Made by a program: the position numbers and the translations under genes
NCBI RefSeq assembly: GCF_004114915.1
Contig: NZ_CP022219.1
Span: 2,138,501 to 2,202,500 of the forward strand
Length of the DNA stretch: 64,000 bases
Direction: 5' to 3'
From: Bradyrhizobium guangxiense
GTDB taxonomy: Bacteria > Pseudomonadota > Alphaproteobacteria > Rhizobiales > Xanthobacteraceae
Part shown: one piece after another, positions 36,999-45,447 of the stretch
How positions within the stretch are numbered: the stretch's first letter is position 1
How the letters are laid out: every line of letters starts with the position of its first letter
The notes under the pieces: generated by a model
The model's input: only the letters and a program-made list of their open reading frames with translations
The model's database searches: none
Told to the model about the DNA's origin: nothing

Positions 36999-37901
36999 GT
37001 GGACATCGACGCGCTTGCCGGCTGCCTTGCCAGCTCCGCCTGCCTGGTGACGCAGACCACCAGCGGCCTCATCATCGGCATGCTCCTGTTTCTCGTGGCG
37101 GTCGGGCTGACGCTGATCTTCGGCGTGCTCAAGGTCGTCAATTTCAGCCACGGCGCCTTCTACATGTTCGGCGCCTATTTCGCGATGACGACCTATCAGC
37201 TCACGGGAAGCTTCGCGCTCGCGATGCTCGCGGGGGCGGCCGGCACCGCGGTTCTCGGCCTGATCTTCGAGCGCGTCTTCATGAGCCGCGTCTATGGCGC
37301 CGATGTCCTGATGCAGTTGCTGATCTGCTACGCCTTCGTGCTGATCTTCGACGATGTCGTGCGCATCATCTGGGGGCCCGAGTTCAAGTCGATGGGCATG
37401 CCGTCCGCATTCCAGGTCATGCCGCTGTTCATCGCCGGCGGCGTGGTGCCACCCTATTATCTGCTGCTGATCGGCGTTGCGCTGGTCGCGGCTGTCGTGC
37501 TCGGCATCGGATTGTCGCGCAGCCGCATCGGCAAGGTGATCCGCGCGGCCGCGCAAAATCCCGGCATGGTCTCGGCGCTCGGCATCAACACCGGCCTGAT
37601 CTATGGCGGCGTGTTCGCGCTCGGCGGCATGCTGGCGGGCCTCGCCGGTGCGCTCGCCGCGCCCGTGCGGTCGCTGACCCCCGGCATGGGATTCTCGGTG
37701 CTGATCGAGTCCTTCATCGTCACGGTGATCGGCGGCATGGGCTCGATCCTGGGCGCGCTGATCGGCGCGCTGCTGCTCGGCCTGATCCGCTCGTTCGGCT
37801 CGCTCGGCTTCCCCCTGTTCACCGAAGGCCTGATGTATCTGTTCATGGTGATCGTGCTGGTCTCAAAACCCACCGGACTGTTCGGCAAGGAGGCGGCATG
37901 A
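36999..37901 (+). CDS. livH: Branched-chain-type ABC importer, permease 1
   Basis: A LivH-family permease of 300 residues from a GTG at 36999. Eight or so membrane segments are visible, with family marks IFGVLKVVNFSHGAFYMFGAY and the coupling region GKVIRAAAQNPGMVSALGIN, then GGMGSILGALIGALLLG. The frame is open to 36930, but that start would lie in a hairpin. The stop overlaps the next gene's start (ATGA). Confidence 0.88.
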   Translation: MDIDALAGCLASSACLVTQTTSGLIIGMLLFLVAVGLTLIFGVLKVVNFSHGAFYMFGAYFAMTTYQLTGSFALAMLAGAAGTAVLGLIFERVFMSRVYGADVLMQLLICYAFVLIFDDVVRIIWGPEFKSMGMPSAFQVMPLFIAGGVVPPYYLLLIGVALVAAVVLGIGLSRSRIGKVIRAAAQNPGMVSALGINTGLIYGGVFALGGMLAGLAGALAAPVRSLTPGMGFSVLIESFIVTVIGGMGSILGALIGALLLGLIRSFGSLGFPLFTEGLMYLFMVIVLVSKPTGLFGKEAA

Positions 37902-38917
37902 CCGAGCTGGAGGCCGGACGCGCCGAGACGCTGGCGCCAGTGCGCAGCGGGGCGGCGCTTCATCGTTATGGCGACGTCCTGATTGCCCTGACCGCCTTCG
38001 CGGTGCTGGCGAGCCTGCCGCTGTTCACGGGCAGCAAGGCGCTGCTCGATTTCGTCATCCGCTGCTCGGCGTACGGCCTGTTCGCCACCTCGCTCAATTT
38101 GCTGGTCGGCTACACCGGATTGACCTCGTTCGGCCATGGCATGTTCTTCGGGCTTGGCGCCTACAGCTTCGGCCTGATCATGCAGAAGCTCGCCGTTCCC
38201 GTTCCGCTTGCCTTCGTGGCGACGCTGGCGATCACCGCGGTCGTTGCGGCAATCATCGGCGCGATCTGCGTGCGGCTGAAAGAGATCTATTTCGCCTTCG
38301 TCACGCTCGCCTTCCAGATGCTGATCCACTCGACCATCCTGTCCTGGGCATCTTTCACCGGCGGCGATCAGGGCCTGCGCGGCGGCATCCCGCGCCCAGC
38401 GTTCTTCGGCATCGATCTTTCCAACCACGTCCCTCTCTACGTCACTAGCTGTGCGCTGCTGATCCTCGGCCTGCTCGCGATGCGCCAGATCGCGCAATCG
38501 CCGTTCGGCTACACCTTGCGCATGATCCGCGACAACGCCGCGCGCGCGAGCTTCCTCGGCATCGACGTCTGGCGCGCAAAGCTCACCGTGTTCGTGCTGG
38601 CGGCGCTGTTCGCCGCGATGGGCGGCATGGTGATGGCGCTGTTCGTCTCCGGCGCCTATCCCGAGTTCGCCTATTGGACCATCTCGGGCGAGGCGATCTT
38701 CATCAACATGCTCGGCGGTGTGTCGACTTTCCTCGGTCCGATGGTCGGCACCGTGCTCTTGCTGCTGCTCAACGACACCGTGACGCGGTTCACGGAGTAC
38801 CACGGCATTGTGCTCGGTGTGGTCATCCTGTTCTTCGCGCTGGGCCTGCGCAAAGGCCTGCTCGATTTCGTCGCCGAATGGTTCGTACACCGACGCGACG
38901 CAGGCGAGGGACGCTAG
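37898..38917 (+). CDS. livM: Branched-chain-type ABC importer, permease 2
   Basis: A 339-residue LivM-family permease with about ten membrane segments. Marks are NLLVGYTGLTSFGHGMFFGLG, GLRGGIPRPAF and the cytoplasmic loop TLRMIRDNAARASFLGIDV that contacts the ATPases, then GGVSTFLGPMVG. The C-terminus is short and polar, without the fused ATPase domain seen in some relatives. Confidence 0.92.
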   Translation: MTELEAGRAETLAPVRSGAALHRYGDVLIALTAFAVLASLPLFTGSKALLDFVIRCSAYGLFATSLNLLVGYTGLTSFGHGMFFGLGAYSFGLIMQKLAVPVPLAFVATLAITAVVAAIIGAICVRLKEIYFAFVTLAFQMLIHSTILSWASFTGGDQGLRGGIPRPAFFGIDLSNHVPLYVTSCALLILGLLAMRQIAQSPFGYTLRMIRDNAARASFLGIDVWRAKLTVFVLAALFAAMGGMVMALFVSGAYPEFAYWTISGEAIFINMLGGVSTFLGPMVGTVLLLLLNDTVTRFTEYHGIVLGVVILFFALGLRKGLLDFVAEWFVHRRDAGEGR

Positions 38918-38919
38918 CC

Positions 38920-39675
38920 ATGCTTGAGATCCGCAACCTCGCAAAATCCTTTGGCGGCGTGAGGGCGACCAACGACGTCTCGCTCGATTTCCCCGACGGC
39001 TCGTTGACCGCCGTGATCGGACCGAATGGCGCCGGCAAGAGCACGTTCTTTAACCTGATCACCGGCGCGCTCAAGCCCGATTCCGGACAGGTGCTGCTCG
39101 ACGGTGTCGATCTCGTCGGCCGCTCGCCGCCAGAGATTGTGCGTCACGGCATCGGCCGCGCCTTCCAGGTCGCCAGCATCTTCAAATCGCTGACGGTGCA
39201 GGAGACCATGTTCGCCGCGGTCAGCGCTGACCAGCGCTCCGCCGCGGTGCTGCACAGGCGCTTTCCGCTGCCGGAGACGCGTGACCGCGCCGAGCATGTG
39301 ATGGAGCTGCTGGGTCTTGCCGGCAAGCGCCATCGCACCGCCGCGACGCTGTCGCATGGCGACCAGAAGCTGCTCGACATCGCGCTGGCGCTGGTGCTCG
39401 AGCCAAAGGTGCTGCTGCTGGACGAGCCGACCGCCGGCATGGGGCCGGAAGAACGCTGGCGCATGATCGACAAGGTGCGCGAGCTCTGGGAGACGCAGAA
39501 GATCACCGTCGTCTTCATCGAGCACGACATGGACATCGTGTTCAAGATCGCCCCGAAGATCGTCGTTCTCTGCTATGGCCGCATTCTCGCCACCGGCACG
39601 CCGGACGAGATTCGCAACGACAGCGCGGTGATCGACGCCTATCTCGGCACCGAGCATGCGGGAGCCGCCGCATGA
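38920..39675 (+). CDS. livG: Branched-chain-type ABC importer, ATPase 1
   Basis: A 251-residue LivG-type ATPase. Walker A is GPNGAGKST (about 32-40), the signature is LSHGDQKLLDIALAL, a variant of the usual LSGG, typical for LivG, and Walker B is VLLLDEPTAGM. The frame extends upstream into livM, but the ATG at 38920, two bases after the livM stop, fits family length. The stop overlaps livF. Confidence 0.93.
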   Translation: MLEIRNLAKSFGGVRATNDVSLDFPDGSLTAVIGPNGAGKSTFFNLITGALKPDSGQVLLDGVDLVGRSPPEIVRHGIGRAFQVASIFKSLTVQETMFAAVSADQRSAAVLHRRFPLPETRDRAEHVMELLGLAGKRHRTAATLSHGDQKLLDIALALVLEPKVLLLDEPTAGMGPEERWRMIDKVRELWETQKITVVFIEHDMDIVFKIAPKIVVLCYGRILATGTPDEIRNDSAVIDAYLGTEHAGAAA

Positions 39676-40385
39676 GCGCCGTTGTCATCGAAGTCGCCGA
39701 TCTCGACGTCTATTACGGCACCAGCCAGATCCTGTTCGGTGTCGGCCTGTCGGTGCGGCAGGGCGAGACCATGGCGCTGCTCGGCCGCAACGGCGCCGGC
39801 AAGTCGACGACGATGAAGGCGATCATGGGATTGGCGCCGCCGCGGCGGGGCAGGGGGAGCCTGCGCGGTTCGGTGATCTCCGGCCAGAAGCCGCATACGA
39901 TCGCGCGTGCCGGCCTCGGCTTCGTGCCGGAGGATCGCCAGATCTTTCCGGAGCACAGTGTCGAGGACAATCTGGTGATCGGGAAGAAGCGCGGGCCGGA
40001 GGGGCAGGACGAATGGCCGATCAAGCGCATCTATGAGGTCTTCCCGCTGCTGGAGCCGCTGCGCCATCGCATCGCCGGGCGCCTCTCCGGCGGCGAGCAG
40101 CAGATGCTGGCGATCGCGCGCACGCTGATGGGAAACCCCGCGCTGCTGCTGCTGGATGAGCCGAGCGAGGGGCTCGCGCCGATCATCGTGCAGCGGATCG
40201 GCGAGCTGTTGCGGCAGCTTCGAAGCATTGGATCGACCGTCTTGATCGCCGAGCAGAACATGCATTTCTGCCTGGGGCTGGCGAGCCACGCCACCATCAT
40301 CGACAAGGGCCAGATCGTCTATGCGGCCGGGATCGACGAGCTGAAGGCCAACGACGGCATACGGCGGCGTTATCTGGCCCTGTAG
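39672..40385 (+). CDS. livF: Branched-chain-type ABC importer, ATPase 2
   Basis: A 237-residue LivF-type ATPase. Walker A GRNGAGKST is near residue 38, the LivF mark GFVPEDRQIFPEHSVEDNL follows, then the signature RLSGGEQQMLAIARTLM and Walker B LLLLDEPSEGLAP. It ends the five-gene importer operon; a palindrome about 70 bases on may end transcription. Confidence 0.94.
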   Translation: MSAVVIEVADLDVYYGTSQILFGVGLSVRQGETMALLGRNGAGKSTTMKAIMGLAPPRRGRGSLRGSVISGQKPHTIARAGLGFVPEDRQIFPEHSVEDNLVIGKKRGPEGQDEWPIKRIYEVFPLLEPLRHRIAGRLSGGEQQMLAIARTLMGNPALLLLDEPSEGLAPIIVQRIGELLRQLRSIGSTVLIAEQNMHFCLGLASHATIIDKGQIVYAAGIDELKANDGIRRRYLAL

Positions 40386-40454
40386 CCCGCGCCGCCGGTG
40401 CCCAAATAGGCCGGAAGAAGAAAACTGTTGCCGTGATCCTGCCGTGAGGAAGGA

Positions 40455-40477
40455 GTTTTCCCTCCGGAGGGCAAAAA
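40455..40477. terminator. Palindrome after livF
   Basis: GTTTTCCCTCC and GGAGGGCAAAAAC form a near-perfect inverted repeat with T-rich and A-rich ends. In the rightward direction it lacks a clean T tail, so it may be a terminator of moderate strength or a protein site in front of the small membrane protein gene. Confidence 0.45.
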
Positions 40478-40549
40478 CGCCAATCGCTTCCATTGCTGTT
40501 TCGCGCCGAAACGACGACATTTCTGTCAGAAATTGATGGATCGGCAGCT

Positions 40550-40768
40550 ATGGAACGCACCGCATTTGAGCCCTTCGGTGAGCAATTGGTGTCCGCAACG
40601 GACGCCCAGCCGAAGTCGCGCGCCTCGAAGCTCCTCCTGCGGGTCGGCACCACGCTGTTTTGGTCGCTTGTCGCCGGCATTGTGGTGGCCCGTGCGGCCT
40701 TCTTCGAGCCGGGCATCTATGATGGCTTCACCCGGTTCGCCTCGCTCGCCAAGAGCCTGATTTTCTGA
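40550..40768 (+). CDS. Small single-span membrane protein
   Basis: A 72-residue protein of unknown function. A hydrophilic N-terminal half is followed by one hydrophobic segment (TTLFWSLVAGIVVARAAFF, about 38-56) and a short tail GFTRFASLAKSLIF. The ATG at 40550 is chosen over the upstream ATG at 40493 because the longer part has no coding character; the ribosome site is weak. It lies about 110 bases before the YeiH-type gene in the same direction. Confidence 0.5.
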   Translation: MERTAFEPFGEQLVSATDAQPKSRASKLLLRVGTTLFWSLVAGIVVARAAFFEPGIYDGFTRFASLAKSLIF

Positions 40769-40879
40769 GCCGCTTTGCTCCGGGCTGAGGATAGAACTTC
40801 CCTCGGCCCTGATATGCCGAAAACTTATTCCCCAATCGGATCGCGATGCGTATAAATCCTTCTCCTCTGGGAGAGATTT

Positions 40880-41938
40880 GTGTCGCAGAATCAAGCATCC
40901 AGCCCGGCCGACGCCAAGCCGATCACAGCCACTAGCCGCGTCGTCGCGCTGATTCCCGGCATTCTCCTCTGTATCGCCGTCGGCGGCGTCTCGGCCCTGC
41001 TTGAGCGGGCGGAACTGGGCGTGTTCGAGCACCCCTATGTCGAGGCGCTGGTGATGGCGATCCTGCTGGGCATGGCCGTGCGCAGCTTCTGGAAGCCGTC
41101 CCCGCGTTGGCAGGCCGGCATCGCCTTCAGCGCCAAGCAGCTCCTTGAAGTGGCGGTGATGCTGCTGGGCGCTTCCATCAGCTTCGCGGCCATCGCCGCC
41201 TCGGGCATCGCGCTTTTGGCCTCGATCGCCGCCATCGTCGTCATCGCGCTTTGCGTCTCATTCGGCCTGAGCCGGATGCTGGGTCTGTCGACGCGGCTCT
41301 CGATCCTGATCGCCTGCGGCAACTCGATCTGCGGCAATTCCGCGATCGCCGCCGTGGCGCCGATCATCGGCGCCAATAATGACGAGATTGCATCCTCGAT
41401 CTCCTTCACCGCGATCCTCGGCGTGATGATGGTGCTGGGCCTGCCGCTATTGATCCCGCTGCTGCAATTGTCGGCCACGCAATACGGCATCCTCGCAGGC
41501 CTCACCGTCTATGCGGTCCCGCAGGTGCTGGCCGCGACGGTTCCGGCCGGCCTCGTCTCGACGCAGATCGGCACGCTCGTGAAGCTGATGCGCGTCTTGA
41601 TGCTTGGGCCCGTGGTCGTCGGCCTGTCGCTCGTCGCCTCGCGCTGGCAGAGCAACGCCAAGAAGACCAATGTCGGGTTCTTCCGCCTGGTCCCTTGGTT
41701 CATCCTCGGCTTCCTCGTACTCGCCACCCTGCGGTCGCTGGAGATCGTGCCCGCCACGGTGGTGGGACCGGTGACGAAGATCACGAGCTTCGTGACGGTC
41801 GTCTCGATGGCAGCACTCGGCCTCGGCGTCGATGTGCGCGTGCTCGCCAATGTCGGCGGCAGAGTGACCGCCGCCGTGACGCTGTCGCTGATGCTGCTGC
41901 TGGGGATCAGCATCGCGCTGGTGCATTGGTTCAAATAA
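40880..41938 (+). CDS. YeiH-family putative sulfate/sulfite exporter
   Basis: A 352-residue membrane protein with about ten hydrophobic segments. It carries family marks AKQLLEVAVMLLGASISF, the small-residue motif IACGNSICGNSAIAAVAPII, and VYAVPQVLAATVPAG. A GTG start at 40880 is supported by GGGAG about 6 bases upstream; TATAAAT near 40851 could be a -10 box. Family members are annotated as putative sulfate exporters, and some relatives export sulfite made during sulfonate breakdown. Its position beside a NitT/TauT-type importer and an AprAB-like pair supports a sulfur link, by context only. Confidence 0.82.
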   Translation: MSQNQASSPADAKPITATSRVVALIPGILLCIAVGGVSALLERAELGVFEHPYVEALVMAILLGMAVRSFWKPSPRWQAGIAFSAKQLLEVAVMLLGASISFAAIAASGIALLASIAAIVVIALCVSFGLSRMLGLSTRLSILIACGNSICGNSAIAAVAPIIGANNDEIASSISFTAILGVMMVLGLPLLIPLLQLSATQYGILAGLTVYAVPQVLAATVPAGLVSTQIGTLVKLMRVLMLGPVVVGLSLVASRWQSNAKKTNVGFFRLVPWFILGFLVLATLRSLEIVPATVVGPVTKITSFVTVVSMAALGLGVDVRVLANVGGRVTAAVTLSLMLLLGISIALVHWFK

Positions 41939-41949
41939 CCAGGGCGACA

Positions 41950-42050
41950 CTGCCGCAGGGCGGGCAAAGGCACGAAGCGCCGTGCCCACGATCTCTCTCA
42001 AATTGCGACAGGGTGGGCACGCTTCGCCTTGCCCACCCTACGAGACCGTC
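41950..42050. repeat. Dispersed palindromic element in convergent gap
   Basis: Blocks GCGGGCAAAGGCACGAAGCG, CCGTGCCCACGA and GGTGGGCACGCTTCGCCTTG, CCCACCCTACGA are mutually complementary in part (GTGGGCA...TGCCCAC; GGGTGGGC...GCCCACCC). This is the structure of an interspersed repeat. It fills the gap between the exporter gene and the convergent ABC ATPase gene and may terminate both. Confidence 0.65.
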
Positions 42051-42070
42051 ATCGCAGCGGAAGGGCTAAG

Positions 42071-42943
42071 TCAAATCACATCCGCCAGCGAGTGTCCGTG
42101 AAGCTCGATGTTCAACCCCTGCATGCCCATGTCGTTGATCTCGCCGCCCATCGCTTTGAGGCTCTCCTCGCGGATCAGCGACATCAGCCCGCGGCGCAGT
42201 GCCAAAAATTCCGACGACATCATCATGGATTGCTGCCGCGGCCGCTCCAAGGGAATTGGAATCTCCGCCTTGATCGAGCCGGGGCGGGCGGTCATGCAAT
42301 AGACGCGGTCGGACAGGAAGATGGCTTCGTCGATGTCGTGGGTGACGAACAGCACCGAGATCTTCAGCCGCTGCCACATGTTGGTGAGGATCTGCTGCAT
42401 GATGACGCGCGTCTGCGCGTCGAGCGCGCCAAACGGCTCGTCCAGCAGCAGCACTTTAGGTCCTGTCGCCAGCGCGCGGACGATGCCGACACGCTGCTTC
42501 ATGCCGCCGGAGAGCTTTTCCGGGTAGTGCTTTTCGAAGGCCTCCAACCCGGCGAGCCCCAGCAGCGTGCGTGCCGCTCGCTCGCGCTGCGAGCGCGGCA
42601 TGCCCCGCATCTTCAGGCCGAACTCGACATTCTCCCGCACTGTTTTCCAGGGAAACAGCGAGTATTGCTGGAACACCATGCCGCGTTCGGCGCTCGGGCC
42701 GTTCACGCGTTCGCCGTCAACGGTGACGATGCCGGTGGTGGGGTTAAGGAAGCCGGCGACGGCGTTGAGCAGCGTCGATTTTCCGCAACCGGAAGGGCCG
42801 ACGATCGAGACGAACTCGCCGGGCTTCACATGGATCTGCGTATCAGTGACGGCCTGGACTGGTCCCTCGATGGTCTCGTAGGCGAGGGAGAAGTTCCTGA
42901 CCTCGATATGGCCCTTCGACGTGTTCGCAACCAACTCGCTCAT
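42071..42943 (-). CDS. NitT/TauT-type ABC importer, ATPase
   Basis: A 290-residue ATPase of the nitrate/sulfonate/taurine importer class. Walker A is GPSGCGKST (about 49-57), followed by the class mark QQYSLFPWKTVRENVEFGL, signature LSGGMKQRVGIVRAL, Walker B VLLLDEPFGALD, and a C-terminal extension of some 50 residues beyond the switch histidine. GGAG lies 6 bases before the ATG at 42943. Its start overlaps the permease stop (ATGA). It is third in a binding protein-permease-ATPase operon. Confidence 0.92.
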   Translation of the reverse strand: MSELVANTSKGHIEVRNFSLAYETIEGPVQAVTDTQIHVKPGEFVSIVGPSGCGKSTLLNAVAGFLNPTTGIVTVDGERVNGPSAERGMVFQQYSLFPWKTVRENVEFGLKMRGMPRSQRERAARTLLGLAGLEAFEKHYPEKLSGGMKQRVGIVRALATGPKVLLLDEPFGALDAQTRVIMQQILTNMWQRLKISVLFVTHDIDEAIFLSDRVYCMTARPGSIKAEIPIPLERPRQQSMMMSSEFLALRRGLMSLIREESLKAMGGEINDMGMQGLNIELHGHSLADVI

Positions 42944-43848
42944 GTCGATCTCCACGGCATCACCAGTTGTCCAGCGCCCCGGATCAGCAGGCTCGATCCG
43001 AGGCCTAGCACGCCAATCGCGATCATGCCGAGCGCGATGTCGGCATATTGGACCAGCGAATAGGCTTCCCAGGTGAAATAGCCGATGCCGTACTGGCCCG
43101 AGATCATCTCGGCCGCGATCAGCGACACCCAGGCGACGCCCATGCCGACGGTGAGGCCGGTGAAGATGTGCGGCAGCGAGGCCGGAAAGTACACCTCGCG
43201 GAAGATCGAGCGCTCGCGCGCGCCGAGACATTGCGCCGCGCGCACCAGCACGGGGTCGACCAGCGACATGCCGTGCAGCGTGTTGACCAGGATCGGAAAG
43301 AACGAGCCGAGGAAGGTGATGAAGACGATGCTCTGCTCGTTGGTCGGCCACAGCATGATTGCCATCGGCACCCAGGCGATCGCCGGGATCGGCCGCAGTA
43401 CTTCGGCGACGGGGAAGATGATCTCATGCACCAGCTTGAAGCGGCCCATGATCAGCCCGAGCGGCACGCCGACGATGGCGGCAAGCGAGAAGCCGATGAA
43501 GATGCGCCGGCAGCTGAGCAGGATATGCATCAGGAATTTGGGATCGTGGATTGCCTTGCTGAAGCTGGCATAGACCGCTAGCGGCGAGGGCACGTTGGTG
43601 AAGCGCACGAAGAACACGACGCGATAGGTCGTGAGCAGGTGCCAGGCCAAAAGGAAAGCGAGCAGCGAGATGACGCCGATCGCGGTCGCGCGCAGCCCTG
43701 CCCGATTGAGCCGGTACCAGCGCAGCGCGAGCGTGCCGAAGGAGGGCGGGGTGGCGGGTGGCGTGACGGCGGGCGCGGGGCCCGCCTCTGCGATGGCTGT
43801 TACCGGCATGCTGTCCTCGGGATGTCGGACGAGGGCGGGACTGCTCAC
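42940..43848 (-). CDS. NitT/TauT-type ABC importer, permease
   Basis: A 302-residue BPD-type permease with a Pro/Ala-rich N-terminal tail, about six membrane segments and the coupling-loop pattern EVLRPIPAIAWVPMAIMLWP, then VRAAQCLGARERSIFREVYFPASLP. The start is a GTG at 43848 with GGAGG 6 bases upstream, overlapping the binding-protein stop (GTGA). Relatives carry nitrate, cyanate, taurine, alkanesulfonates or pyrimidine precursors. Confidence 0.92.
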   Translation of the reverse strand: MSSPALVRHPEDSMPVTAIAEAGPAPAVTPPATPPSFGTLALRWYRLNRAGLRATAIGVISLLAFLLAWHLLTTYRVVFFVRFTNVPSPLAVYASFSKAIHDPKFLMHILLSCRRIFIGFSLAAIVGVPLGLIMGRFKLVHEIIFPVAEVLRPIPAIAWVPMAIMLWPTNEQSIVFITFLGSFFPILVNTLHGMSLVDPVLVRAAQCLGARERSIFREVYFPASLPHIFTGLTVGMGVAWVSLIAAEMISGQYGIGYFTWEAYSLVQYADIALGMIAIGVLGLGSSLLIRGAGQLVMPWRST

Positions 43849-45266
43849 GTCTTGCCTCCGCCGACCGCCGCCTTCACCGCATCCTCAAAGCCGAGCACCT
43901 TGCCGCCGATCTTGGCCGCATAGACTTCGGCATCCTTCTTCAGCAGGAAGGGCGCGACGTCACCATCGCCGACCGCGAAGAAAGCCTGGTCGGCGAACAG
44001 CTTGATGCCGCGGGTGGTGTCGAAGACGTAGGCGACGTTGATCTTCTTGCCTTTGGCCTTGTAGTCTGCGTAGGCGCCGAGCGCGCAAGCCGCGGACGAG
44101 AAGGGGATGATGCCGGCATCATCGACCCAGACCTCTCCGGCCTTGCGGGGATCGGCGATCGGCTTCTTGCAGAAGGTGTCTTCGCCCGAGATCTCGTAAT
44201 TCTTGGTGCTGGCGAGCTGTGCGTCATAGTCCAGCTTCATCTCGGCGTAGGCTTTGCGGATGTAGCTGTCGTCGACCCATTTTTTCGGATCGAACTCCTT
44301 CATGCGGCCGAGATTCTGCAGCACCTTGACATCGGTCGTGGCGGCATCGATCAGCGCCGGCTTGATCGTCGGATCGGTGGTCATGTTGCCGCTGGGGCCG
44401 AGGAAGATGTAGACGACTTCCTTGCTGATGCCGGTCCATTCCTGGATTTTTTCGGCGGCGAGCTTTGGATCGTCGCGCAGCCACCGGTTGGCGGCGATCA
44501 CCGCCTTGAGGTAGGCGATGACGACCTCCGGATATTTCTCGGCGAAATCGGTGCGGACCACGATGCCGTGGAAGGTCGGCAGATTCGTCTCGACGCCGTC
44601 GAAGATCTTGCGCGCAAAGCCGCGGAACGGCAGCAGCTCGGCGAAGGGAACGAAGTCGGCATGCCCGTCGATCTTCTTTTCCTGGAGATTGGTCGAACCG
44701 ACTTCCGGGCTCTGGCTCACGAGCTGGAAGAAATCTGACGCATAGCCGCGATCCTGCATTGCCTTCAGCACCATGCCGTGCGCGGCTGAGCCGAAGGGCA
44801 CGCTGACCAGCTTGCCCTTGAGATCGGCGAGGTCGTAATAGGGCGAATCCTTGTGGACGACGAGGCCGTTGCCTGAGCCGGAGAGGCTGTAGGCGGCGAT
44901 GCCGATCAGTCTGCTCTTGCTCTCGGGATTGCTCTCGAAGGTGAAGCCGTTCACGATCAGCGGATAGTCGCCCATCATGCCGATCTGCAGCTTGTTCGCC
45001 ATCATCGCGTTGGTGACGGGCGGACCGGAGGTGAAGTTCTGCCATTCCAGCTCGAACTTGATGTTGGAATATTTGCCGTCCTTCGGCAGGTATTTTTCGA
45101 AGAGTTTGAGTTGGCGGATCACGACGCCGGCGGTCACGGTGTTGGTCGTGGTGTCCTGCGTTCCGATGCCGAGCGTAACGGTTTCCGCCGAGGCCGGCTG
45201 CGCGATTGATAACGCCAGCGACGTCACCGACATCGCGATCGAGAGCGTGGGAAGATGGCGGACCAT
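43845..45266 (-). CDS. NitT/TauT-type ABC importer, large binding protein
   Basis: A 473-residue periplasmic binding protein. The start at 45266 has GAGG 6 bases upstream, and two ATGs further up are in frame. The signal peptide ends near QPASA-ETV. The ligand domain shows the NrtA/SsuA-like order (NKLQIGMMGDYPLIVNGF; KGKLVSVPFGSAAHGMVLKA; VRTDFAEKYPEVVIAYLKAV). A C-terminal part of about 130 residues with two cysteines (ISGEDTFCKKPIADPRKAGE, SSAACALG) lengthens it beyond the usual 320-340 of SsuA/TauA. It leads the importer operon and has the shared AACTAAT motif about 90 bases upstream. Ligand unknown. Confidence 0.85.
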   Translation of the reverse strand: MVRHLPTLSIAMSVTSLALSIAQPASAETVTLGIGTQDTTTNTVTAGVVIRQLKLFEKYLPKDGKYSNIKFELEWQNFTSGPPVTNAMMANKLQIGMMGDYPLIVNGFTFESNPESKSRLIGIAAYSLSGSGNGLVVHKDSPYYDLADLKGKLVSVPFGSAAHGMVLKAMQDRGYASDFFQLVSQSPEVGSTNLQEKKIDGHADFVPFAELLPFRGFARKIFDGVETNLPTFHGIVVRTDFAEKYPEVVIAYLKAVIAANRWLRDDPKLAAEKIQEWTGISKEVVYIFLGPSGNMTTDPTIKPALIDAATTDVKVLQNLGRMKEFDPKKWVDDSYIRKAYAEMKLDYDAQLASTKNYEISGEDTFCKKPIADPRKAGEVWVDDAGIIPFSSAACALGAYADYKAKGKKINVAYVFDTTRGIKLFADQAFFAVGDGDVAPFLLKKDAEVYAAKIGGKVLGFEDAVKAAVGGGKT

Positions 45267-45352
45267 TCTCATCCTCATTCGGTTGGATGTGCTGTGGTTG
45301 CCATGATTGGGTGAGGGAGGGGGCAGGGCAAATCCGGAATGATGACCGCAGT

Positions 45353-45364
45353 CGATTAGTTGCC
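45353..45364 (-). promoter_or_regulatory. Shared motif copy A, upstream of the importer operon
   Basis: On the minus strand the site reads GGCAACTAATCG and continues GACTGCGGTCATCATTCCGG. It lies about 90 bases before the binding-protein start. The first 9-10 bases recur at 46821, 46884 and 47763, all in control regions of this gene cluster. Copy C also matches downstream. Confidence 0.65.
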
Positions 45365-45447
45365 GGGAAAGACTGATTGCATACTCCTTGGGCAGTCCTG
45401 CACTATAAAGCCGCTTGCCTGTGCACCGGCCTTGGCCGCAAATTCCT

